Shown here: positions 34,117 to 42,730 of the stretch, piece after piece | Layout: every line of letters begins with the position of its first letter | Numbering within the stretch: position 1 is the first letter of the stretch | From: Hydrogenophaga sp. | Lineage (GTDB): Bacteria > Pseudomonadota > Gammaproteobacteria > Burkholderiales > Burkholderiaceae_C | DNA: 64,000 bases | NCBI GenBank assembly: GCA_016790705.1 | Contig: JAEUOT010000046.1 | Coordinates: 124,001-188,000 of the forward strand | Direction: 5' to 3' | Translations under genes and position numbers: made by a program | Notes under the pieces: generated by a model | What the model saw: only the letters and a program-made list of their open reading frames with translations | Told to the model about the DNA's origin: nothing | Databases searched by the model: none

Positions 34117-35796
34117 TCAATCCGCCAGCGCCACCGGGCCGATGTCGGGATACCGTTCGCCCGGCCCCGGGTTGTCCGCCGGACACTGGCCGCCGAGCTG
34201 GTGCACGATGCCCCAGACCGCATTCAGCGAGGTCTGCACCGCGCCCTCGACCCATGCGGGCGTGAACGAGATGTCGTCGCCGGCCAGGAAGATGCCGCGC
34301 TCGGCGGCGGGCAGGGCGTCCTGCATGAAGTGGCCGTACATGCGTTGGTTGTAGCGGTAGTGGCCGGGCAGGGCGCCCTTGAAGGCGCCGAGGAAATAGG
34401 GGTCGGCCTCCCACGAAATCGTGATCGGGTCGCCGACGATGTGACCCGCGATGTCCACCGTGGGGTAGATCTTGCGCAGCGCGTCCAGCGCGAGCTGCAC
34501 GCGTCTGGCGGGCGGGTGCGGCAGCATCTTGAGCGCGTCGCTCATCCACGCATAGGAGAGGCACATCACGGCCGGTTTGTCGGGGCCGTTGTCGAACAGG
34601 TAGGTGCCACGCGTGAGCCGGTCGGTCAGCGTCATGCTCAGCGTGTCGCGGCCGGTCGCGGGGTTCACGTCTTTCCAGAACGGGCGGTCCACCATCACGA
34701 AGGTCTTGCTCGACTGCATGTAGCGCGTGCGGTCCAGCGCCATCCACAGCTTCTGCGAGAACAACGATTCTTCGACCGCGATCTGCGTGGTCAACAGCCA
34801 GCTCTGACAGGTGACCAGCACGGCTGGGTAGTGGCGTTCGGTGCCCCAGCTGTCGGTGACGGCCAACTGGCCCGACGTGGGTCCTTCCTTCACGCGGCGG
34901 ATGGCGGTGACACCCGGCCGCGTGGCGCCGCCGTGCAGGCTGGCCAGGGACGTGCCGGCCGGCCAGTGGGTGATCTGTGCGGGCGCATGCGCCCACAGGC
35001 CCAGCGGCACCTGCTGCACGCCGCCCACGATCAGGTGCTGGTCCTCGTCGCAGCCGGTCAGCACCACGCGCAGGATTTCCAGCATGGTGTTGGGGAAATC
35101 CGAGTCCCAGCCGCCGGTGCCGAAGCCGACCTGACCGAACACTTCGCGGTGGCGGAACGAGAGTTTGGAGAACGCCTTCGACTGCGCCACGAAGTCGTAG
35201 AAGGTGCGGTCGTCCCAGAGCGGCACCAGCCCGTCCCACAGTGCCTTGAGTCGGGGCACGTCGCGCTGGCGCAGCGCCTGCTGCAAGTCGCCGAAGCCCA
35301 GCTCGTCCAGTGCGGCGGCCCAGGCGTCGGCCACCTCGCGGAACAGCGGCGGCAGGTCGGCCAGCGTGTGCGCGTAGTGGGTCTGGCCTTCCAGGTCGAC
35401 CACTGTGCTGCCGGCGGCGGGCGTGAGCGGGTTGGGGAATGGCTTCGACTCCAGCCCCAAGAGGTTCACGTAGTGGAAGAAGGCGGTGGACGAGGCAGGA
35501 AAGCGCATGCCGCCCAGTTCGGCCACCACGCCCTGGCCGCCCTCAAACGGCTGCGAGCGCAGGCGCCCGCCCATGCGCGAGGCCTCATAGATCACGGGTT
35601 TGAGGCCGAGCTTCATCAGCTCGTAGGCCGCCGTCATGCCGGCCATGCCGGCACCCACGATGGCGACCTCGGTGCCGTGCGCGCTCGCGGGCAGCGATGC
35701 CAGACCCTGAGGGTGTTTCAGCCAGTCGTCGTAGGCGAAGGGAAAGTCCGGGCCGAAGATGGTGACCGGGGCATCGGCGGGGCGCAGCGTGTTCAT
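34117..35796 (-). CDS. davB: L-lysine 2-monooxygenase (DavB-like flavoprotein)
   Basis: A 559-residue FAD-dependent amino acid monooxygenase. The dinucleotide-binding motif VAIVGAGMAGMTAAYELMKLG lies at about residues 44-64 (GxGxxG), followed by GGRLRSQPF and ELGGMRFP, and the C-terminal FAD loop GIFLAGDDISFTPAWVEGAVQTSLNAVWG. It resembles Pseudomonas DavB more than plain amine oxidases: GPDFPFAYDDWL, PLWDDRTFYDFVAQS and FKGALPGHYRYNQRMYGHFM. The reaction turns lysine, oxygen into 5-aminovaleramide, CO2 and water. GGAGG precedes ATG 35796. It sits between a lysE-type exporter gene and davA on the same strand. Confidence 0.88.
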   Translation of the reverse strand: MNTLRPADAPVTIFGPDFPFAYDDWLKHPQGLASLPASAHGTEVAIVGAGMAGMTAAYELMKLGLKPVIYEASRMGGRLRSQPFEGGQGVVAELGGMRFPASSTAFFHYVNLLGLESKPFPNPLTPAAGSTVVDLEGQTHYAHTLADLPPLFREVADAWAAALDELGFGDLQQALRQRDVPRLKALWDGLVPLWDDRTFYDFVAQSKAFSKLSFRHREVFGQVGFGTGGWDSDFPNTMLEILRVVLTGCDEDQHLIVGGVQQVPLGLWAHAPAQITHWPAGTSLASLHGGATRPGVTAIRRVKEGPTSGQLAVTDSWGTERHYPAVLVTCQSWLLTTQIAVEESLFSQKLWMALDRTRYMQSSKTFVMVDRPFWKDVNPATGRDTLSMTLTDRLTRGTYLFDNGPDKPAVMCLSYAWMSDALKMLPHPPARRVQLALDALRKIYPTVDIAGHIVGDPITISWEADPYFLGAFKGALPGHYRYNQRMYGHFMQDALPAAERGIFLAGDDISFTPAWVEGAVQTSLNAVWGIVHQLGGQCPADNPGPGERYPDIGPVALAD

Positions 35797-35810
35797 CGTG
35801 ATTCCTCCGT

Positions 35811-36446
35811 TCAGACCAGTCCGGCCAGCAGCCAGGCGGCCGTGCCCCACATCATCAGCGCCACGGCGCCATCCAGCACGCGCCAGAGGTGCAGCGAGTT
35901 CAGCCGGCGGCCCAGCCAGAAGGCGGCGGCGCCCAGCAGCAGGAACCACACCAGCGAGCCGGTGGCGGCGCCCAGACCAAAGATCTTGCTGCCTTGTCCA
36001 TAGGCCAGCGAGGCGGTGCCGATCAGCACGGCGGTGTCCAGCCAGGCGTGCGGGTTGAGCCAGGAAAAAGCCAGCGCCGACAGGACGGCCTGACGGCGGG
36101 TGATCGTGGCGGGGGCCGGCGGCGTGGATGTCCCGGCAGACGCGGTGGGCGACTGCGGCTTGAGGAAGCGCTGGAAGGCCTGCCAGCCGTACACGCCCAG
36201 GAACAGCACCCCAGCGCCGATCAGTGCGCCCAGCAACTTGTCCGACAAGGCGCCGAGCTGGGCCAGGCCCAGCACGCCCAGCGAGATCAGCACGACGTCG
36301 GCCAGGGCACAAGTGGCCGCCGTGAGCCAGAGGTGCTGGCGCTGCAGGCCCATGCGCAGCACGTGCGCGTTCTGCGGGCCGATCGCCATGATCAGCGACA
36401 GGCTCAGCACCATGCCGGAGGTGAAGGTGGGAAAGGCGAGGGTCAT
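35811..36446 (-). CDS. LysE/ArgO-family amino acid exporter
   Basis: A 211-residue inner membrane protein of the LysE family. The N-terminus carries the family hallmark SLIMAIGPQNAHVLRMGLQR and the middle has SWLNPHAWLDTAVLIGT. About six hydrophobic helices. Family members export lysine, arginine or related basic amino acids when internal levels rise. It is the first gene of a minus-strand operon with davB (14-base gap) and davA, and lies divergent from an ArgP/LysG-type regulator gene, the classic arrangement for LysE and its activator LysG. Confidence 0.9.
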   Translation of the reverse strand: MTLAFPTFTSGMVLSLSLIMAIGPQNAHVLRMGLQRQHLWLTAATCALADVVLISLGVLGLAQLGALSDKLLGALIGAGVLFLGVYGWQAFQRFLKPQSPTASAGTSTPPAPATITRRQAVLSALAFSWLNPHAWLDTAVLIGTASLAYGQGSKIFGLGAATGSLVWFLLLGAAAFWLGRRLNSLHLWRVLDGAVALMMWGTAAWLLAGLV

Positions 36447-36557
36447 GGCTCAGGAATCCGTGGGTCGAAGGGAAGCGATGGCGGCAGTGTGTGCCTTTCC
36501 GGAGTTTTGTTAAATGAATTCAACTTAAACTCAGATCTATCAAGAAATAATTGATTC
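36447..36557. promoter_or_regulatory. Divergent control region between the lysE-type exporter and ArgP/LysG-type regulator
   Basis: This 111-base gap becomes AT-rich on the regulator side (36507-36555), with an EcoRI-like palindrome TGAATTCA inside TTAAATGAATTCAACTTAAA. LysR proteins bind T-N11-A sites with imperfect dyad symmetry, and several fit here. A shared operator for the regulator and the exporter-catabolic operon is expected; the exact sites are not certain. Confidence 0.55.
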
Positions 36558-37463
36558 ATGCTCGACGCCCGCCCCCTCGAAGCCCTGGCCGCCGTGGTCG
36601 AACACGGTGGCTTCGGTCCGGCCGCGCAGGCGCTGAACCTGACGCTGGCGGCGGTGTCCCTGCGCATCAAGTCGCTGGAAGCGCAACTGGGCCAGCGTCT
36701 GCTGGTGCGCGGCAAGACGGTGCGCCCGACGGCCGCAGGGCAGGCCTTGCTGGCGCACGTCAAGCAGGTGAAGCTGATGGAGGCCGACCTGCTGTCGGGG
36801 CTGCGGGGCGACGCGGCGCGGGCGGGTGACGGCTGGCAGAGCCTGAGCGTCGCGATCAATGCCGACTCGGTGGCGAGCTGGTTCCTGCCGGGCGTCGCGC
36901 CGCTGTTGCAGCGGCACCGCCTGCTGCTGGACGTGGTGATCGATGACCAGGACCACACCCATGCCCTGCTGCGCAGCGGCGACGTGACCGGCTGCGTGAC
37001 GGCGCTGGCCGAACCGATGCGCGGTTGTGTGGCCGAGCCGCTGGGTGTGATTCGCTATCGCTGCGTGGCCTCGCCCGGGGTGGTGGCGCAGTGCCGCACC
37101 GCCAGCGGCGCGGTGTCACCCCACCGGCTGCTTGCGCATCCCTCGATCATCTTCAACCGCAAGGACGCGCTGCAGGACCGTTTCCTGGAGATGCATTTCG
37201 GGCTGAAACAACCCAACTACCCGCGCCACTACGCACCGGCGGTGGATGCCTTCGAAAAAGCGATCGAACTGGGTCTGGGATGGGGCATGGTGCCCGAGCA
37301 GCACCTGGCGGGGCGGCCGGGGATGCAGGAAGTGTTGCCGGGGGCGGGCGTGGATGTGGCGCTCTACTGGCAGCACTGGGCGCGTGAGCCGCTGTCGGCG
37401 CAGCGCCTGACGCAGGCGGTCAAGGAAGCGGCGCATGCCGCATTGCCGCAGGCAAGAAGCTAA
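36558..37463 (+). CDS. LysR-family regulator, ArgP/LysG type
   Basis: A 301-residue LysR protein. The N-terminus, LDARPLEALAAVVEHGGFGPAAQALNLTLAAVS and VRGKTVRPTAAGQALLAHVKQVKLMEADLL, fits the ArgP/IciA/LysG group, which senses lysine or arginine and activates exporter genes. The effector domain includes ITALAEPMRGCVAEPLG-like VTALAEPMRGCVAEPLGVIRYRCVASP, typical of ArgP. Divergent from lysE-davB-davA, it most likely controls that operon by lysine. Basis for subgroup: similarity by eye and context. Confidence 0.87.
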   Translation: MLDARPLEALAAVVEHGGFGPAAQALNLTLAAVSLRIKSLEAQLGQRLLVRGKTVRPTAAGQALLAHVKQVKLMEADLLSGLRGDAARAGDGWQSLSVAINADSVASWFLPGVAPLLQRHRLLLDVVIDDQDHTHALLRSGDVTGCVTALAEPMRGCVAEPLGVIRYRCVASPGVVAQCRTASGAVSPHRLLAHPSIIFNRKDALQDRFLEMHFGLKQPNYPRHYAPAVDAFEKAIELGLGWGMVPEQHLAGRPGMQEVLPGAGVDVALYWQHWAREPLSAQRLTQAVKEAAHAALPQARS

Positions 37464-37519
37464 ATCATTGTCGGGAAAGAGGCTGGAGAGGGGCCGGCGC
37501 GCGTGCCCGATCCAGACAC

Positions 37520-37600
37520 ACCGCGGAACCGGCTTCGCCGGGCCGCAGGTGTGGTCCCCCCGCTCAGCAGGGGGGAAGCCGCGTCAGCGGCGCAGGGGGG
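37520..37600 (+). repeat. Dispersed three-hairpin repeat, copy D
   Basis: GGAACCGGCTTCGCCGGGCC, a short spacer, hairpin CCCCCC-GCTCAGCA-GGGGGG, then AAGCCGCG-T-CAGCGGCGCAG and a G run. It matches the reverse complement of copy C nearly base for base in the conserved blocks, and copy A in order. It lies between the ArgP-type gene and the convergent psiF-type gene. Confidence 0.75.
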
Positions 37601-37610
37601 CTTTCCTGCC

Positions 37611-38054
37611 TCAGCCCTTCAGGCAGGTGCTCATGAACTTCTTGCGCTCGTCGCCCTTGAGTGCCTTGGTCTTGGCGTCGGCGTTGCAGGTCTTCATCTT
37701 GTTCTGCTGGCTGTTGCCACCGGCAGCGGCTTCGTCCCCGCTCAGGCAGGACTTCATGAACGCCTTGCGCTCATCGCCCTTCAGCGCCTTGGCCTTCGGA
37801 TCGGCGTTGCAGGTCTTCATGCGGTTCTGCTGCTCGGTCGGCTTCTTCTCGGCGGCGGGAGCGGCTGCCGGTGCAGCGGCAGGTGCGGCAGCGGCGGGGG
37901 CTGCGGCCGGGGCCTTGGCAGCGGGCGCGGGAGCTGCGGCTGCTGCGGGCGCGGCAGCGGGTGCCTTGGCCGGCGCAGCGGCAGGGGCCGCAGTCTGGGC
38001 CATGGCCATGGACAGGGTGCCGGTCAGGGCGATCAGGGTCAGCAGTTGTTTCAT
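37611..38054 (-). CDS. psiF: PsiF-family exported protein with Ala/Pro-rich linker
   Basis: A 147-residue exported protein: signal peptide MKQLLTLIALTGTLSMAMA, then about 50 residues made nearly only of Ala, Pro and Lys, then two PsiF repeats (MKTCNADPKAKALKGDERK and MKTCNADAKTKALKGDERK). PsiF was named as phosphate-starvation induced in E. coli; its function is unknown. The paired cysteines in each repeat suggest disulfides. ATG 38054 gives a clean signal peptide; the longer in-frame start at 38150 does not. The Ala/Pro segment may be a flexible spacer in the envelope. Confidence 0.85.
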   Translation of the reverse strand: MKQLLTLIALTGTLSMAMAQTAAPAAAPAKAPAAAPAAAAAPAPAAKAPAAAPAAAAPAAAPAAAPAAEKKPTEQQNRMKTCNADPKAKALKGDERKAFMKSCLSGDEAAAGGNSQQNKMKTCNADAKTKALKGDERKKFMSTCLKG

Positions 38055-38146
38055 GTCTAGCCTTTGCTTGGTGGACGCCCGACATCGGGCAGGGAACGAT
38101 ACCCTTTTTTTTCTTAAGGCTTTCTGACGGTTTCCCTCAGTGAGGT

Positions 38147-38650
38147 TCACCAGGCCAGGTAGCGGTAGCCTTTTTCCTGGAGCTCCATCACGGCGGCCGC
38201 GCCCACCTCCTCGACCTTGGCAAACGGCAGCATGTCGGCCTTGGTCCAGCCCACGGTGTGCATGGTGTTGCCGCAGGCGATGAACTCGACGCCATACGAC
38301 TCGGCCATGCTGCGCACCCGCTGTTTGTGCAACTCCGTCACGGGGCGCTGCGGATTTCTGGCCAGCAGGTGGATGCCCGGGCCCCAGACGACGACAGCAA
38401 TGGCGACATCGTCGCCGTACTTCTTGAGCAGGGCGCTGATGGAATTGAAGATCGCCTCCTGGTAAGCCTCGTCCGCCTTGTTGAGCTGATAGACGATCTT
38501 GTGGGGTGCATCGCCTTGACCGATGCCGGGCGGTGCGGGGGCTTCGGTCGCTGCGCGCGCCACAGGAGATACCGCGCCGACGGCGCCAAGGGTCAGCAGC
38601 CGGCCCAGCCAGCTGCGACGGGATGGAGTAGGGGCGGAAAGGGCTTTCAT
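38147..38650 (-). CDS. DsrE-family protein with twin-arginine-type signal
   Basis: A 167-residue protein with an N-terminal signal containing PSRRSWLGRLLTLGAVG, so probable Tat export, followed by a DsrE/DsrF-like fold (HKIVYQLNKADEAYQEAIFNSISALLKKYGDDVAIAVVVWGPGIHLL). The catalytic cysteine region reads FIACGNTMHTVGW, so one Cys is kept at the usual place. Such proteins are implicated in sulfur relay, but exported versions are uncharacterised. ATG 38650 gives the best signal sequence. It is divergent from argS. Confidence 0.82.
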   Translation of the reverse strand: MKALSAPTPSRRSWLGRLLTLGAVGAVSPVARAATEAPAPPGIGQGDAPHKIVYQLNKADEAYQEAIFNSISALLKKYGDDVAIAVVVWGPGIHLLARNPQRPVTELHKQRVRSMAESYGVEFIACGNTMHTVGWTKADMLPFAKVEEVGAAAVMELQEKGYRYLAW

Positions 38651-38751
38651 ACTCCCTAGAGTAGTTGTTGTGAGCCCATTTGTCATGAGGGCCGTACCCT
38701 GACCCATCCTTGGGCCGGCGGGTTCCGTCCGGAACCTAAAATCCCGTCCCT

Positions 38752-40425
38752 ATGCTCAAGATCAAACAGGAACTGCTGGCCGGCCTTGCCCAGGCGCTGG
38801 ACCAGCTCGCGCCCGGTGCCGGCGACAAGGCCGCCTTCGAATCCCCCAAGGTCGCGGCCCACGGCGACTACGCCATCACGGCCGCCATGCAGCTGGCCAA
38901 GCCCCTCAAGCTCAACCCGCGCCAGGTCGGTGAATCGCTCAAGGCGGCGCTGCTGGCCTTGCCGGTCTACCAGCAATGGGTGGCCGAGATCGAGATCGCC
39001 GGTCCGGGCTTTCTGAACCTGCGCCTCAAACCCGCCGCCAAGCAGGCCATCGTGACCGAGGTGCTGCAAGCCGGTGACGGCTTCGGCGTGCAGCCGTCGA
39101 ACGGCCAGCGTCTGATGGTCGAGTTCGTGTCGGCCAACCCGACCGGCCCGCTGCACGTGGGCCACGGCCGCCAGGCCGCGCTGGGCGACGCGATCTGCAA
39201 CCTCTACAGCACCCAGGGCTGGAACGTTCACCGCGAGTTCTATTACAACGACGCGGGCGTACAGATCGGCACACTGGCGACCAGCACGCAGCTGCGCGCC
39301 AAGGGCTTCAAGCCCGGTGACGCCGAGTGGCCCGAGGCCGCGTACAACGGCGACTACATCCAGGACATCGCCAACGACTTTCTGTCGAAGCAGACGGTGC
39401 ACGCCGACGACCGCGAGTTCACCGCCAGCGGCGACGCCAACGACCTCGACTCGATCCGCCAGTTCGCCGTGGCCTACCTGCGCCACGAGCAGGACCTGGA
39501 CCTGCAGGCCTTCGCGGTCAAGTTCGACCACTACTACCTGGAGTCCAGCCTGTACACCAGCGGCCGTGTGGACGCGACAGTGAACAAGCTGGTCGCCAAC
39601 GGCAAGACCTACGAGCAGGACGGCGCGCTGTGGCTGAAGTCGACCGACTACGGCGACGACAAGGACCGCGTCATGCGCAAGGGCGATGGCACCTTCACCT
39701 ACTTCGTGCCCGACGTGGCGTACCACATCGCCAAGTGGGAGCGTGGCTTCACCAAGGTCATCAACATCCAGGGCACCGACCACCACGGGACGATCGCGCG
39801 CGTGCGCGCCGGCCTGCAGGCGGCCGATGTCGGCATTCCCCAGGGCTATCCCGACTACGTGCTGCACACCATGGTGCGCGTGGTGCGCAACGGCGAAGAG
39901 GTCAAGATCAGCAAGCGCGCCGGCAGTTACGTGACCCTGCGCGACCTGATCGAATGGACCAGCAAGGACGCGGTGCGCTTCTTCCTGCTCAGCCGCAAGC
40001 CCGACACCGAATACACCTTCGATGTCGACCTGGCCGTTCAGAAGAACAACGACAACCCGGTCTATTACGTGCAGTACGCCCATGCGCGCATCTGCTCGGT
40101 GCTGGCGGCCTGGGGCGGCGATGTCGCCTCGCTCGCCGGCGCCGACCTGTCGCCGCTGGACACGCCCGCCGCGCAGTCGCTGATGCTGCTGTTGGCCAAG
40201 TACCCGGCCATGCTGACCTCGGCGGCTGAGGGCTTCGCGCCACACGACGTGACGTTCTACCTGCGCGAGCTGGCCGCCGCGTACCACAGCTACTACGACG
40301 CCGAGCGCATCCTGGTCGACGACGAGACGGTCAAGCGCGCCCGCCTGGCCCTGGTCCGGGCCACGGCGCAGGTGTTGCACAATGGTCTGGCCGTGCTGGG
40401 CGTGAGTGCCCCGCAGAAGATGTGA
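38752..40425 (+). CDS. argS: Arginyl-tRNA synthetase
   Basis: A 557-residue class I synthetase that charges tRNA-Arg with arginine. The HIGH-type motif is [14 protein letters not shown] (about residue 140) after [12 protein letters not shown], and the KMSKS-type region reads [17 protein letters not shown]. The C-terminal anticodon-binding domain ends with [34 protein letters not shown]. Length is normal. A downstream SPOR-protein gene begins 14 bases after its stop, so they are likely co-transcribed. Confidence 0.97.
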   Translation: MLKIKQELLAGLAQALDQLAPGAGDKAAFESPKVAAHGDYAITAAMQLAKPLKLNPRQVGESLKAALLALPVYQQWVAEIEIAGPGFLNLRLKPAAKQAIVTEVLQAGDGFGVQPSNGQRLMVEFVSANPTGPLHVGHGRQAALGDAICNLYSTQGWNVHREFYYNDAGVQIGTLATSTQLRAKGFKPGDAEWPEAAYNGDYIQDIANDFLSKQTVHADDREFTASGDANDLDSIRQFAVAYLRHEQDLDLQAFAVKFDHYYLESSLYTSGRVDATVNKLVANGKTYEQDGALWLKSTDYGDDKDRVMRKGDGTFTYFVPDVAYHIAKWERGFTKVINIQGTDHHGTIARVRAGLQAADVGIPQGYPDYVLHTMVRVVRNGEEVKISKRAGSYVTLRDLIEWTSKDAVRFFLLSRKPDTEYTFDVDLAVQKNNDNPVYYVQYAHARICSVLAAWGGDVASLAGADLSPLDTPAAQSLMLLLAKYPAMLTSAAEGFAPHDVTFYLRELAAAYHSYYDAERILVDDETVKRARLALVRATAQVLHNGLAVLGVSAPQKM

Positions 40426-40439
40426 ACCTCCCACCTCCC

Positions 40440-41126
40440 ATGAACATTTCATTCCCGCAGGCCCACGGACAGCGTGGCGGAACCTTGGTCGGCTTCGTGG
40501 TCGGCCTGCTCGTCGGCCTGGGCCTGGCGCTGTCGGTGGCGGTGTACGTGACGCGCGTGCCGGTACCGTTCGTGGACCGCGGCGTGACGCGCAAGCCGGC
40601 CGACGACGCGGCCGAGGCCGAACGCAACAAGAACTGGAATCCCAACGCCGGGCTGGTCAACAAGCAGCCGCCGCTGCCGGCCCCGCCGCCCGTGCAGGCG
40701 GCTCCGGACGCCGCGCCGCCCGCCGGCGCTGCGGACGCGGCCAAGGAGGCCAAGCCTGTCGATCCCGCCAAGCCTGAGGCCGCCAAGCCGGTGGACAACG
40801 CGGGGGCCAAAGCCGGATCCGACCCTCTGGGCGACCTGGTGAAAGCCAAGACCGGTGGCGCAGAGCCTGCGCCGGCGCCCGGTGCGGACCCGTTCACCTA
40901 CTTTGTGCAGGTCGGCGCCTTCAAGTCGGCCGAAGAGGCACAGGCACAGAAGGCGCGTCTGGCCATGCTGGGGATGGAGGCGTCGGTCACCGAACGGGAG
41001 CAGTCCGGTCGCACCGTGTTTCGCGTGCGCATGGGCCCGTTCAATCAGAAGAATGTCGCGGAAGCCACGCGCTCCCAGCTGGAATCCAATGGCGTCGAGG
41101 CCGCGCTGGTGCGTGTGCAGCGCTGA
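40440..41126 (+). CDS. SPOR-domain protein (FtsN-like)
   Basis: A 228-residue membrane protein: short cytoplasmic start, one helix (GGTLVGFVVGLLVGLGLALSVAVYV, about residues 14-37), a Pro/Ala/Lys-rich periplasmic linker (about 60-150), and a C-terminal SPOR domain (YFVQVGAFKSAEEAQAQKARLAMLG to the end) that binds denuded peptidoglycan at the division site. The layout fits FtsN or a relative. ATG 40440 is chosen; GTG 40422 is also in frame. It follows argS closely and precedes dsbA, a frequent order in Burkholderiales. Confidence 0.87.
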   Translation: MNISFPQAHGQRGGTLVGFVVGLLVGLGLALSVAVYVTRVPVPFVDRGVTRKPADDAAEAERNKNWNPNAGLVNKQPPLPAPPPVQAAPDAAPPAGAADAAKEAKPVDPAKPEAAKPVDNAGAKAGSDPLGDLVKAKTGGAEPAPAPGADPFTYFVQVGAFKSAEEAQAQKARLAMLGMEASVTEREQSGRTVFRVRMGPFNQKNVAEATRSQLESNGVEAALVRVQR

Positions 41127-41179
41127 GGAACTTTTCCGGGCGACGCGAGCCTGAAGCAAGGCTTATCAAGGAGATTCAA

Positions 41180-41830
41180 GTGTTGCAACGACGTGATTTT
41201 TCCCGCAACCTGCTGGCCGCCAGTGCCACGGCTGCACTGGGGTTGAACCTGTCACCGGCGCTGGCGCAGCGGGTGGCGTTCAAGGAGGGAACGGACTTCA
41301 CGAAGCTGCCCAAGCCGGTGCCCACGGACAGTGCCGCTGGCCAGGTGGAGGTGCTGGAGTTCTTTGCCTACAGCTGCATCCATTGCTTCAATTTCGAACC
41401 GATCTTCAGCGAATGGGTCAAGAAACAGCCTGCGCAGGTGCGCGTGCTCCGGGTGCCCGTGGCCTTCAGCCAGAATTTCGTTCCGATGCAGCGCTTCTAC
41501 TACGCGCTGGAGTCGATGGGGTTGCTGGACAAGCTGCACGCCAAGGTGTTCAAGGCGTTTCATGAGGAACGCCTGCCGCTGACGACGCCGCCGGCGATCC
41601 TGGCCTGGGTCGAGAAGCAGGGTGTGGACCGCAACCAGTTCATGGCGGCCTACGACGGTCCGGCGGTCAAGGCCGCGCAGAAGGCCGTGGGTCTGCAGGA
41701 TGCCTATCAGGTTGAAGGAACGCCTGCGATCGGTGTGGCAGGACGGTTCATCGTGCCCGGCCAGGGCCCCAAGACCCTGCTGATCGCCGACTCCCTGATC
41801 GCCGAAGTGCGCAAGAAAGGCAATTCCTAA
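41180..41830 (+). CDS. dsbA: Thiol:disulfide interchange protein DsbA
   Basis: A 216-residue periplasmic oxidoreductase that adds disulfides to exported proteins. Signal peptide to ALA-Q near residue 29; the active site is C66-I-H-C69 in LEFFAYSCIHCFNFEP; the cis-Pro loop is VEGTPAIGVAGRF. The dipeptide IH differs from PH in the E. coli enzyme, so its redox potential could differ. GTG 41180 is preferred because AAGGAG stands six bases upstream. It may share a transcript with argS and the SPOR gene. After it, base composition drops sharply. Confidence 0.92.
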   Translation: MLQRRDFSRNLLAASATAALGLNLSPALAQRVAFKEGTDFTKLPKPVPTDSAAGQVEVLEFFAYSCIHCFNFEPIFSEWVKKQPAQVRVLRVPVAFSQNFVPMQRFYYALESMGLLDKLHAKVFKAFHEERLPLTTPPAILAWVEKQGVDRNQFMAAYDGPAVKAAQKAVGLQDAYQVEGTPAIGVAGRFIVPGQGPKTLLIADSLIAEVRKKGNS

Positions 41831-41839
41831 GTGAACCTC

Positions 41840-41864
41840 GAGATATCCCGCAGGGGATGATCTC
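41840..41864 (+). terminator. Imperfect inverted repeat after dsbA
   Basis: GAGATATCCC and GGGGATGATCTC form a stem with loop GCA just after the dsbA stop codon, with a one-base bulge. There is no T tract, so it may be a weak or Rho-assisted transcription end. It also marks the start of the AT-richer patch. Confidence 0.4.
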
Positions 41865-41990
41865 GTGGGCTTTGGTTCGGAAAGTCTGCAGTAGACCAAA
41901 TTTGGCTTTTCGTATTTGTTATCTCAAAAATTTCGCGCTTAGAGAGCCTGTCATGCTAGATTGAGATCTTTCAACTCAACCGGAGTCGGT

Positions 41991-42647
41991 ATGAAATCGA
42001 AAATGTTGCCCCTGCTTTTGATTGCATCATGTTTCGTTTCACGTGTGGCTGCCGAAGAGTTGACTCCAATAGATCGCCCTACTTGGTCCATAGGGGATAC
42101 TTGGAAATACCGCATTTTGGATGGTTGGAACGGTGCGGAGCGTCGTCAATATGTCAATACAGTAGTGGCATTTGAAGGTGATTTCGTGGTGCTTCGAGGC
42201 ACCAGTTCCACCAACGCAGATGGCTTCACTGTGCGGATGAATGCGGATCAGCAGTCGTGCAGATCACTACAAAATGACAGCTCTGTTGTGTGCGATGGGC
42301 CGTTCAAGTTTCCGCTATCGGCCATGTATGAGCACAAGATCGTCAAACTTCCTTTTCCTAATGGCAAAGGAACAGTGAGCGGCGAGTGTGTGGGCAAAGG
42401 GGTGGAGAAAGTTTCTGTCCCTGCCGGTGAGTTCGAGGCCTATCGCGTTGATTGCAAGGGGCACTGGACGCGCATTTTCGACGGTGTTGGCTATGGGCGC
42501 ATCGAAGACAGTTCGTGGTATGCGCCAGCAGTGAAGCGCATGGTGAAGTACTCCATGGTTGACTTTTCTCCTCAAGGAATGCCCAACAACAAGGAAATTC
42601 TGGAATTGATGGAGTTCAAGCCTGCAAGTCTCTCTGCGGTGAAATAA
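41991..42647 (+). CDS. Exported protein of unknown function (AT-rich gene)
   Basis: A 218-residue protein with a signal peptide (MKSKMLPLLLIASCFVSRVAAEE). The mature part begins RPTWSIGDTWKYRILDGWNG, a WxxGDTW-type opening I have seen in many exported proteins of unknown role, followed by a beta-rich region with paired cysteines. ATG 41991 is preceded by CGGAG. Codon use is much richer in A and T than in dsbA or lptA on either side, which suggests recent acquisition or weak selection. Function unknown. Confidence 0.7.
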   Translation: MKSKMLPLLLIASCFVSRVAAEELTPIDRPTWSIGDTWKYRILDGWNGAERRQYVNTVVAFEGDFVVLRGTSSTNADGFTVRMNADQQSCRSLQNDSSVVCDGPFKFPLSAMYEHKIVKLPFPNGKGTVSGECVGKGVEKVSVPAGEFEAYRVDCKGHWTRIFDGVGYGRIEDSSWYAPAVKRMVKYSMVDFSPQGMPNNKEILELMEFKPASLSAVK

Positions 42648-42730
42648 ATCGCTCAGAACATGGCGGCTTCGGTTGCGGAAGCCTGAGCTTTGGTCGTCAC
42701 GTTTCATGGGTGTGTCATCGTGAGGAAAAG

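Noticed and set aside
38100-38115. Run of T bases between psiF and the DsrE-like gene as a terminator
   Set aside because: The T run is on the plus strand while both adjacent genes are on the minus strand, and no stem precedes it on the plus strand.
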